Of a stretch of DNA of 7,129 nucleotides, positions 1 through 6,198 are shown in pieces. How positions within the stretch are numbered: position 1 is the first letter of the stretch; each line of letters starts with the position of its first letter. The DNA comes from Actinomycetales bacterium (GTDB taxonomy: Bacteria > Actinomycetota > Actinomycetes > Actinomycetales > Microbacteriaceae), in contig JAATFJ010000027.1 of NCBI GenBank assembly GCA_015655255.1, forward strand, positions 1 to 7,129, read 5' to 3'. The position numbers were made by a program, and so were the translations under genes. Below the pieces are notes generated by a model. That model ran no database searches and was not told the DNA's origin. It saw nothing but the letters and a program-made list of their open reading frames with translations.

Positions 1-466
1 AACCGGCGTAGGAGTGCAGCACATACCACTTCCCCGGGAGCAGTCGGAGGTCCTGACGGAAGGCCTCGTAGGGGTCTTCCTCCTCGGAGTCATCAGCGTC
101 CGCTGCTGCATCGGGCTCCGGGCCGTCGTAGGCGGAGATCTCCTCCGCTGCCTCGGCCTCTTCCTCTGCGGTCTCCTCCGCCACGGCGTCGTTGAGGACC
201 TCCGCAGCGGCCTCAACCTCAGCCGTCTCGTCCAAGTTGAGAGCGTCGTTCACGATCGCGTCCGCCTCCGGGTCGTCGATGTCGATGTCTTCTTCCGCGC
301 CGTCGTCGTCTCCGTCGTCGCCCTCGACATGGACAGCCGAGTGCTCGGCCGCCGTGACGGACTGCTCCTCCGCGGCGAGCATTGCACCCTCCTGAGCCTC
401 GTCCTCTTCACTGGACTGCTCAGCAGCCGTCGCCCAGTCGGCGTCGTCGGAATATCGTTCTGACAC
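1..466 (-). CDS. nusG: Transcription termination/antitermination factor NusG, N-terminal part (cut by window edge)
   Basis: NusG binds the RNA polymerase clamp through its NGN domain and couples elongation to Rho or to the ribosome through its KOW domain. I translated this frame by hand. It starts with GTG at 466-464, preceded by a Shine-Dalgarno-like AGGAAAG (474-480) at 7-nt spacing. It gives 155 residues before the window ends. Residues 1 to about 144 form a low-complexity extension very rich in Glu, Asp and Ala, with almost no basic residues. At residues 144-155 the sequence becomes PGKWYVLHSYAG, the classic start of the NGN domain (compare RWYVVQAFSG in E. coli). The rest of NGN and the KOW domain lie outside the window. 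Acidic N-terminal extensions are known for actinobacterial NusG, whereas E. coli NusG has almost none. The gene lies 43 bp downstream of secE on the same strand, so co-transcription is expected. Identity is firm from the NGN start plus the secE neighbour. Confidence 0.95.
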   Translation of the reverse strand, partial: MSERYSDDADWATAAEQSSEEDEAQEGAMLAAEEQSVTAAEHSAVHVEGDDGDDDGAEEDIDIDDPEADAIVNDALNLDETAEVEAAAEVLNDAVAEETAEEEAEAAEEISAYDGPEPDAAADADDSEEEDPYEAFRQDLRLLPGKWYVLHSYAG

Positions 467-509
467 GTTGTTTCTTTCCTGTCGCCGCAGCAGGACCACG
501 GCATAAAAT

Positions 510-773
510 TCAGCTGGGCACTCCGAAGACGAAGCGCGTCAGTCCGGTGAAAAGGGTGTCCAGGCCATAGACGAAAGCCATGACGATCACGACGAAGACG
601 AGCACGACCGCGGTGTACTTGGCCAGCTCCTTACGAGTGGGCGTGACGACCTTGCGCAGCTCTGCGATGACCTGACGGAAGAACAAGGCGATCCGGCCGA
701 AGAAGCCCAGCCTCTTCTCCCGGATGACGCCGCCTGCCGCGACGACCTCGCCGCGCGGTTCGTCCTGATCCAT
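510..773 (-). CDS. secE: Preprotein translocase subunit SecE
   Basis: SecE clamps the two halves of SecY in the SecYEG protein-conducting channel of the cytoplasmic membrane. The product has 87 residues, the usual size of the single-span form found in most bacteria outside the enterobacteria. Residues 1-20 are hydrophilic. Residues about 24-50 are an amphipathic helix with the family signature FRQVIAELRKVVTPTRKEL; the common WPTR is here TPTR. Residues about 53-72 form one hydrophobic membrane segment (YTAVVLVFVVIVMAFVYGL). The ATG at 773 follows a GAAAGG Shine-Dalgarno-like sequence about 10 nt upstream. The gene sits between tRNA-Trp (40 bp upstream) and nusG (43 bp downstream), a common bacterial arrangement that supports the call. 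There is no sign of truncation. Confidence 0.97.
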   Translation of the reverse strand: MDQDEPRGEVVAAGGVIREKRLGFFGRIALFFRQVIAELRKVVTPTRKELAKYTAVVLVFVVIVMAFVYGLDTLFTGLTRFVFGVPS

Positions 774-813
774 CCTGAATGTACCTTTCGTGAGCCAGCG
801 TGGCGCTGACGCG

Positions 814-886
<73 letters not shown>

Positions 887-939
887 AGAGGCCAGGTGGC
901 CTCGGGATGTCCGCCTTCCCGCCGTATCCGGAGGCACAG

Positions 940-962
940 CAAAAGAATGCAGACAACTGCAT
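940..962 (-). terminator. Possible weak intrinsic terminator downstream of the PPOX-like gene
   Basis: Read on the minus strand, ATGCAG and CTGCAT form a perfect 6-bp stem around a TTGT loop (962-947), followed at once by the T-rich run TCTTTTG (946-940). It lies about 45 nt after the stop codon of the PPOX-like gene at 1008, where a terminator is needed to insulate the tRNA-Trp operon. The stem is short and only half G/C, so it may be inefficient. A transcript started from the TACACT box at 967-972 would begin within the stem and would not form it. Confidence 0.35.
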
Positions 963-966
963 CTCC

Positions 967-996
967 AGTGTAGGGCATCTCGGAGAGAGAGGGGAA
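967..996 (-). promoter_or_regulatory. Candidate promoter for the tRNA-Trp-secE-nusG unit
   Basis: On the minus strand TTCCCC (996-991) and TACACT (972-967) could serve as -35 and -10 boxes with an 18-nt spacer. The -10 fits TANNNT well. The -35 matches TTGACA at only three positions. Transcription would start near 960, about 75 nt before the mature tRNA 5' end. Of what I looked for in the 121-bp gap between the PPOX-like stop codon and the tRNA, this was the best -10. Low confidence. Confidence 0.25.
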
Positions 997-1007
997 CCGC
1001 ACGGCAT

Positions 1008-1445
1008 TCAGTAGAGTCCAACACCGTCGCGCGAGGGCTCCTCGCCCCGCAGGAACGCCCGCCCGGAGAGGGATCGCGCCGTGATCCGCACGTAGTTGTA
1101 CTTGAGCGTCGGGATCCAGGGATGCAGCGGGAGCGCGTCGGCCTCGGCGATCTCCTCGGGGCTCTCCACCAATCGCACATTGCCGCGGAGGATGACGGTC
1201 CACGCCTCGTGCTCCGTGTAATCGTCGACCTCGAAGAGCACCTCGTCGTTCACGGTGAGCTCGAAGAGTTTGCTGCCCTCAGCCGTCCGGAAGACGACCG
1301 ATTCCCCGTCGACGACGTAATTGACGGGGAACACGTCGATGACCTCGCCGACCCGCGTCACCAACCGCCCGAGTTCCTGGGCGGCGAGCCGTTCCCAGGC
1401 CGCTGCCTCGTCCAAGACCGTCACGACTCCGACTTCTTCGCTCAT
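1008..1445 (-). CDS. Pyridoxamine 5'-phosphate oxidase family protein (flavin-binding split barrel)
   Basis: The product has 145 residues, a usual length for small single-domain proteins of the PPOX-like split-barrel superfamily, which bind FMN or F420 as homodimers. What can be seen: an N-terminal helix (about 10-27), then the barrel strands VTRVGEVIDVFPVNYVVDG (29-47) and VVFRTAEGSKL (50-60), the usual phosphate-contacting RT..GSKL element, then AWTVILRGNVRLV (81-93), and LHPWIPTLKYNYVRI (107-121) before a polar tail. The frame stays open far upstream through the antisense of the HSP90 gene, but ATG at 1445 is the sensible start, since it gives the N-terminus expected for the family. It is divergent from the HSP90-like gene across 102 bp. 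The substrate cannot be inferred, and true PdxH activity is unlikely because that enzyme is longer. Cytosolic; no signal or membrane segment is seen. Confidence 0.87.
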   Translation of the reverse strand: MSEEVGVVTVLDEAAAWERLAAQELGRLVTRVGEVIDVFPVNYVVDGESVVFRTAEGSKLFELTVNDEVLFEVDDYTEHEAWTVILRGNVRLVESPEEIAEADALPLHPWIPTLKYNYVRITARSLSGRAFLRGEEPSRDGVGLY

Positions 1446-1451
1446 ACTTCG

Positions 1452-1480
1452 ATTCTCTTCCCCTGCGACCGCAATGACAA
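1452..1480 (-). promoter_or_regulatory. Candidate promoter of the PPOX-like gene, possibly giving a leaderless mRNA
   Basis: On the minus strand TTGTCA (1480-1475) and GAGAAT (1457-1452) are separated by exactly 17 nt. The -35 matches TTGACA at five of six positions. The -10 is weaker. The -10 ends only 6 nt before the ATG at 1445, so transcription would start at or next to the start codon and the mRNA would be leaderless, as is common in actinobacteria. The competing reading is a leadered mRNA from a promoter further upstream that uses the GGGGAAGAG stretch as ribosome binding site. Confidence 0.35.
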
Positions 1481-1504
1481 CCGCTCCCCGGGGCCGTTGG
1501 TGTT

Positions 1505-1513
1505 TGTTAGGCT
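1505..1513 (+). promoter_or_regulatory. Candidate extended -10 promoter of the HSP90-TPR operon
   Basis: TGTTAGGCT has a TGn extension followed by the hexamer TAGGCT, which fits TANNNT. No good -35 is seen at 16-18 nt upstream, as is often the case for extended -10 promoters. Transcription would start near 1520, leaving about 28 nt of leader that includes the ribosome binding site at 1534-1540. I saw no CIRCE or HAIR-type inverted repeat nearby. Confidence 0.35.
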
Positions 1514-1533
1514 CAGCGGGCGAGCGAGAGCAC

Positions 1534-1540
1534 GGGAGGA
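1534..1540 (+). promoter_or_regulatory. Ribosome binding site that fixes the GTG start of the HSP90-like gene
   Basis: GGGAGGA is a strong anti-16S match placed 7 nt before GTG at 1548. It supports this GTG as the start. The predicted protein then begins MSTDAQQFQVDL, placing the first family-conserved segment at residue 8 onward as expected. Confidence 0.7.
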
Positions 1541-1547
1541 CCTCTGA

Positions 1548-3371
1548 GTGAGTACGGATGCGCAGCAGTTCCAGGTGGATCTGCGGGGAGTCGTCGACCT
1601 GCTCAGCCGTCATATCTATTCGAGCCCCCGCGTGTATCTGCGCGAGCTGCTGCAGAACGCCCGCGACGCCATCACCGCTCGCGCTGAGGTCGACGGGAAG
1701 GGAGGTCGCATCCGCATCTCCCCGCTGACGGAGGCGAGCGGAGAGTTCGTGCTCCGCGACGACGGCGTCGGGCTCACGGCGACCGAGGTCGCCGAACTCC
1801 TCGCGACCGTGGGCCGCAGCTCCAAACGCGATATCTTCGACCTCCCGCGCAGTGACTATCTGGGTCAGTTCGGTATCGGCCTGCTCAGCTGCTTCATGGT
1901 CGCGGACAGCATCGTCATCCGCTCCCGGAGCGCCCGCGGCGGCGCCTCCGTCGAATGGGTGGGCAACTCCGATGGCACCTTCGTCGTCGCCGAGCTCGAC
2001 GAGGAGCTTCCCATCGGCACGAGTGTGCACCTCGTCCCCCGTTTCGACCAGGACGATCTGCTCCGCCCCGCCGCCGTCCGCGAGCTCGCCGAGACCTTCG
2101 CGGAGTTCCTTCCCGTGCGCGTCACCATCGACACCGTCGTCAGTGAGGTCGACATCACGCGCCCCGCCCCGTTCCTCGACGCGCGCGCCGATCCCGACGC
2201 CGCCGTCGCCTACGGGCGCGACCTCCTCGGGGCGACGCCACTGGACGCCATAGAGCTCTCCGACGCCGCCACGGGAACGCGTGGCCTCGCCTACGTCCTC
2301 CCCTTCGCACCGCCGCCCGGCGCACGGCAGGCCACCCGTATGTACCTCGGGCGCATGCTGCTCTCCGAGCGCGCCGACGAGGTACTGCCGGACTGGGCCT
2401 TCTTCGTCCGTGCCGTCATCGACTCCACGGGCCTCTCCCCCACAGCGAGCCGCGAATCGCTCGTCGAAGACGCCGCACTGGAACGCGCGCGGGAGCAGCT
2501 GGGCGCCGGCATTCGGCGGTGGATCCTCGAGCTGGGCCTCAGCGAAGAGCATCGGCTCGCGCAATTCGTCGCCATCCACGAGGTCGGGCTGAAGTCACTC
2601 ATCCGCCACGATGAAGAGCTCGCCCAGTTCATCACCCGCTGGCTCACGGTGGAGACCACCCACGGGACCCTCCGCGTCGGGGACCTCGTCGAGCGCTACC
2701 CCCACATCCGCTATGCGCAGACGGTCGACGAGTTCCGGCAGGTGGCGGGGATCTCGCCCTCCTCCGAGGTGCTCGTCAACGGCGGCTACCTCTATGACGC
2801 CGATCTCATCCGCATGCTGCCGGAGCTCTTCCCTCAGACGACCATCGAGAAGGTCGACGTCGCGGGCGAGCTCGATCGCCTCGACCCGCCTCCCCTGGAC
2901 GACCGCGACGCGGCCCTCGCCCTCGAGCAGCGCGCGGGCGCCGTGCTCGCGAAGTCCGGCTGCTCCGTCGTCGTGCGCGCCATCGACCGTCCGGAGCTCT
3001 CCGGTCTCTACGTCGCCGACCCCGAGGTGCTGCGCCGCCTCGACCGCAAGCGCGCGAAGGGTGTCACCGGGGCGCTGTGGGGCGGCGTGCTCTACCGCAT
3101 CGATGACAGCGTCTCCGCCGCACGCGACGACGATATGACCGCGAAGCTGTGCCTGAACTGGTCCAACCGGGTCGTGCGCGCCCTCTCCGCCATCGCGGAC
3201 GACGCCGTCTTCACGCGCACCGTGCAGCTCCTCTACGTGCAGGCGCTCCTCGCCGGTCATCATCCGCTCCGCGATGAGGACCGTCGGCTCATGACCGGCG
3301 CCCTCGCCGACCTCATCACTCTGTCCGCCGGACTCGATACGCGCCCCTCCCCGGGTGACGAGCTTCGCTGA
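1548..3371 (+). CDS. HSP90-family protein (HtpG-like GHKL ATPase chaperone)
   Basis: An ATP-driven dimeric chaperone of the HSP90 family, 607 residues against 624 for E. coli HtpG; cytosolic. The N-terminal Bergerat-fold ATPase is intact: RELLQNARDA holds the catalytic Glu33 and Mg-binding Asn37, DDGVG the adenine-binding Asp71 (71-75), GQFGIG is at 106-111, and IGTSVHL follows near residue 160. The lid between the last two glycine motifs has about 30 residues, somewhat shorter than in HtpG. In the middle domain, FFVRAVIDSTGLSPTASRESL ends with Arg302, equivalent to the gamma-phosphate-contacting Arg of the HSP90 SRE motif. A C-terminal dimerisation region remains recognisable (LNWSNRVV from 536, then the helices LLYVQALLAGHHPL). 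The protein ends in GDELR, with no MEEVD. It is shifted from canonical HtpG and resembles the actinobacterial branch called simply 'HSP90 family protein'. The TPR gene begins 20 bp downstream, so the two form an operon. Client proteins are unknown. Confidence 0.93.
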   Translation: MSTDAQQFQVDLRGVVDLLSRHIYSSPRVYLRELLQNARDAITARAEVDGKGGRIRISPLTEASGEFVLRDDGVGLTATEVAELLATVGRSSKRDIFDLPRSDYLGQFGIGLLSCFMVADSIVIRSRSARGGASVEWVGNSDGTFVVAELDEELPIGTSVHLVPRFDQDDLLRPAAVRELAETFAEFLPVRVTIDTVVSEVDITRPAPFLDARADPDAAVAYGRDLLGATPLDAIELSDAATGTRGLAYVLPFAPPPGARQATRMYLGRMLLSERADEVLPDWAFFVRAVIDSTGLSPTASRESLVEDAALERAREQLGAGIRRWILELGLSEEHRLAQFVAIHEVGLKSLIRHDEELAQFITRWLTVETTHGTLRVGDLVERYPHIRYAQTVDEFRQVAGISPSSEVLVNGGYLYDADLIRMLPELFPQTTIEKVDVAGELDRLDPPPLDDRDAALALEQRAGAVLAKSGCSVVVRAIDRPELSGLYVADPEVLRRLDRKRAKGVTGALWGGVLYRIDDSVSAARDDDMTAKLCLNWSNRVVRALSAIADDAVFTRTVQLLYVQALLAGHHPLRDEDRRLMTGALADLITLSAGLDTRPSPGDELR

Positions 3372-3391
3372 CCCCCGCGAAAAGGATCGCC

Positions 3392-6187
3392 ATGGCCCGT
3401 CCCAAGAAGAAGTTCCAGCAGCTCATCGAAGAGATCGACCGCACCCCCTGGGGTCCCGCGGAGCAGGCCCTCGTCGCCGATGCCGTCGCAGTCGCCGTGG
3501 ATCTGGGCGACGAGAAGCTCGAATACCAGGCCCGGATGCGGCAGACGGCCTCCGCGAACATGGGCGGGGCGACCGACGTCATGCTCAGCTCCTTCGCGTG
3601 GTGCCTTGCACACCACGACGCCGATCCGCGGCGCTTCCCCGCGGACCTCGACAACGGCGGCGCCGACATCATGTGGCAGTTCAAGTGGATGGCCTCCGCG
3701 CTGCGCTCCTCCCCTGTCTTCGCGCAGGAGCAGATCACCGCGGTCCTCGACGACATGGAGTCGCACTACCAGAAGGCGGGGCTGGGCATGAGCGGCGTCC
3801 TCACCGCTCGCTTCGAGGACGCCTTGGACGCGGGGCGCTTCGACGACGCGGAGAAGCTACGCGTGCGCCTGGAGGCAACGCCCCGCGACGACCACAGCCA
3901 CTGCGACGCCTGCGGCCGCAGTCAGTTCGCGGGCTTCTACGCGGAGACGGACCGCGACACGGACGCGATCCGCCTCGTCGAGGAGATGATCGAGGGCGGA
4001 TTCTCCTGCGGCGAGGAGCCGGAGCATGCCCTCTCCCGTGTGCTCCTCCCCTATCTACGCGCGGGACGCCCCGAGGACGCGAAGACCGCGCACCTGCGCA
4101 GCTACCGCCTCGCGAAGGACAACCCGGACAACCTCCGCATCGTGGCGAACAACATCGTCTTCTGCGCCGTCACTGGGAACGAGGCGCGTGCACTGTCCCT
4201 CGTCGAACGCCACCTTCCGTGGCTCGCCCACGACGGGCTCAACGTCGATGCGCACTTCGCCGCGCTGGGGGCCTTCGCCCTCGCACTCGACCGGGTGACG
4301 GCGACGGGCCACGGAGATACGCCCGTACGCGGCGCCGAGGCTGCTGCCCTGCAGGGGTTCTTCGGCCCGCACGAGGGCGCCTGGACCGCGCAGGGTCTCG
4401 CCGACCTGGCCTGGGCGAAGGCCGAGGAGATCGGCGGCCGCTTCGACGAGCGCGATGAGACGACGGGCCATGCGCGCCGACTCCAGGCGCTCCGCGACCT
4501 CGCGGACATGCACTACGACGTGCACATCCGCTCCGATGCCTTCGTGCAGACACCCGTCGTGCACGAGCCCGTCGACGCCGCGGGCTGGTTCGCGCGGGCC
4601 ATGGAGTTCGGCCAGTACGGCGCCGAACATGAGACGCTCCAGGCGCTGCCGCACGCGATGGCAGTCACCGACCCCGCGCAACGCGCACAGCTACTCTCCC
4701 TGCACATCGCCGTGCTCGTCGCCCTGAACAGGGAGGACGAGGCTACGGCCCTCCTGCCGGAGCGCATCGCGGCGCTCCGCGCCTCGGGACGCCCGGAGCA
4801 GGCCGCTCTGGAGGAGCGTCTGGGCCTCGCGACCTTCGGCACGAACACTCCCGAGGCGGCGGAATCGCTCGACCGCGAGCTCACCGACGAGAACCTGCCC
4901 GCGGAGAGCCTCGGCGATCTCGCCATCAGCCGCGCCTCACTGTACCTCCGCAGAGACGAACCGGACGCCGCCCTCGATCTCGCCGAGCGCGCTGCTCGCC
5001 ACTTCGCCGCGGAGGGCAACACCCGGCTCCTCAACACGACGACGCTGCTCGCCGTCTCCACCCTGCTCTCGAAGAGCGACCAGGAACAGGCAACGGCGCT
5101 CCTCGACCGGTTCCTGGAGCAGGACGATCTCAGCGCCGGGCACCGCGCGCAGGCGCTGCAGCTGCGCGGCCGGATCCGCGGCGGCGCCGGAGAATTCATC
5201 GCCGGGGCCGCGGATGCCGACGAGGCATGCCGGATCCTCGCCGAGCTCGGGGCGACGAGAGCACTCGGTGGCGCGCACCTCCTCGCGGGCGCCCTATGGG
5301 AGGACGCCGACGAGCCGGAGAAGGCCGTCACCCGCTACCGGCTCACGGCACGCATTGCTGCGCAGGAGGACGGCGATGTCGCCGGGGCGAACTACCATCT
5401 CGCCCGGGCCCTCTTTGCCGCGGGCGACGCCGAACCCGCCGCGGAACTCCTCGGCGAAGTACTCCAGCGCGAGGAGGAGAACGGCACCCCCGCGGGCTCA
5501 CGCGCGCTGACGGCCTCTCTGCTCGCCCGCGCCCTCGCCGCCTCCGGAGAACCGGGGCAGGCCGTCGGCGCCTTCGGCTATGCGGCCGAGCTCTTCGGCG
5601 AAGCGGAGCAGCCCGCGGATCAGGCGCTCATCCTCGCCGAGCAGGCGCGCCTCCTCGCTCGGTTCGGGGAGGACGACGACGCCATCGAGCTGCTGGAACG
5701 CGCCGAGAGCCTCATCCGCTCGGTGCCCGATGCGCCCGGTCCGCTCAGCGAGGTGCTGCACAGCCTCGGGCAGGCCTACGGCGGGCGCCGCGACGAACGT
5801 GCCTTCGCGCTCTTCGACAAGATCGCCGAGATCGCCCGCACGCACGACGCCACCTGGGTCTCCGCCGACGTCATCGACTCACGGGCGCGCGCCCTCGCTG
5901 CTCTCGAACGCGTCGAGGAGGCCGTCGCGACGGCGCTCACCGCGGCCGATGCCTTCGCCGAGCTCGGCGACACCGGTTCCGCAGGAGGGTCGGAGCTCTT
6001 CGCCGCACGCCTGCTCGCGGGGAACGGCCGGGACGAGGACGCCGTGCCGATCTACCGCACGGTGCTCGACCGCTCGGCCGAGATCCCGCCGCTGCGCGAG
6101 GTCGCCGCCCTCGAACTCGGGGACGTGCTGGAGCGGCTGGGCCGCGCCGACGAGGCCGCCCAGGTGCGCGCGCTCGCGCAGAGCTGA
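3392..6187 (+). CDS. Large tetratricopeptide-repeat protein, partner gene of the HSP90-like gene
   Basis: A 931-residue, soluble-looking protein with no signal peptide or membrane segment, built almost wholly of helical pairs. ATG at 3392 follows AAAAGGA with short spacing. The N-terminal region (1 to about 160) starts MARPKKKFQQLIEEID and is not clearly repetitive. Residues 168-174 read HSHCDAC, giving a CxxC (Cys171, Cys174) with two flanking His, and Cys206 lies in GGFSCGEE; this could be a metal or redox site. Residues about 220-290 resemble degenerate TPRs. From about 508 to the end I see roughly ten TPR-like units of 33-37 residues, for example LAISRASLYLRRDEPDAALD (510-529) and YHLARALFAAGDAEPAAELL, with the usual Ala, Gly and Leu spacing. 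TPRs are protein-docking scaffolds, so with the HSP90 gene 20 bp upstream a co-chaperone or client-adaptor role is inferred. No enzymatic domain is recognised. A STAND-type or regulatory scaffold is an alternative, but no NTPase motif is visible. Confidence 0.87.
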   Translation: MARPKKKFQQLIEEIDRTPWGPAEQALVADAVAVAVDLGDEKLEYQARMRQTASANMGGATDVMLSSFAWCLAHHDADPRRFPADLDNGGADIMWQFKWMASALRSSPVFAQEQITAVLDDMESHYQKAGLGMSGVLTARFEDALDAGRFDDAEKLRVRLEATPRDDHSHCDACGRSQFAGFYAETDRDTDAIRLVEEMIEGGFSCGEEPEHALSRVLLPYLRAGRPEDAKTAHLRSYRLAKDNPDNLRIVANNIVFCAVTGNEARALSLVERHLPWLAHDGLNVDAHFAALGAFALALDRVTATGHGDTPVRGAEAAALQGFFGPHEGAWTAQGLADLAWAKAEEIGGRFDERDETTGHARRLQALRDLADMHYDVHIRSDAFVQTPVVHEPVDAAGWFARAMEFGQYGAEHETLQALPHAMAVTDPAQRAQLLSLHIAVLVALNREDEATALLPERIAALRASGRPEQAALEERLGLATFGTNTPEAAESLDRELTDENLPAESLGDLAISRASLYLRRDEPDAALDLAERAARHFAAEGNTRLLNTTTLLAVSTLLSKSDQEQATALLDRFLEQDDLSAGHRAQALQLRGRIRGGAGEFIAGAADADEACRILAELGATRALGGAHLLAGALWEDADEPEKAVTRYRLTARIAAQEDGDVAGANYHLARALFAAGDAEPAAELLGEVLQREEENGTPAGSRALTASLLARALAASGEPGQAVGAFGYAAELFGEAEQPADQALILAEQARLLARFGEDDDAIELLERAESLIRSVPDAPGPLSEVLHSLGQAYGGRRDERAFALFDKIAEIARTHDATWVSADVIDSRARALAALERVEEAVATALTAADAFAELGDTGSAGGSELFAARLLAGNGRDEDAVPIYRTVLDRSAEIPPLREVAALELGDVLERLGRADEAAQVRALAQS

Positions 6188-6198
6188 GGCATGGTCGC

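Noticed and set aside
280..325. Short repeated gtcgtc-like units resembling a microsatellite
   Set aside because: These are runs of Asp and Glu codons in the acidic NusG extension, not an independent repeat array.
14..463. Plus-strand open frame at the left edge
   Set aside because: It is the antisense of the acidic NusG extension; the many Glu/Asp codons read backwards give a Leu/Val/Arg-rich shadow.
1446..2579. Long minus-strand open frame running through the antisense of the HSP90 gene into the PPOX-like gene
   Set aside because: Only the part from the ATG at 1445 resembles a protein family. The upstream part is low-complexity antisense of a well-supported gene, kept open by high GC codon bias.
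3355..4458. Plus-strand open frame of 367 codons overlapping the TPR gene
   Set aside because: The translation is Arg/Pro/Gly-rich, typical of a shifted frame in high-GC DNA, while the 931-residue frame has repeat structure and a ribosome binding site.
1548..6187. Complete antiphage or conflict system
   Set aside because: No nuclease, protease, toxin, NTP-sensing or membrane effector is encoded near the pair; a defence role is only one hypothesis and is not supported by the sequence alone.
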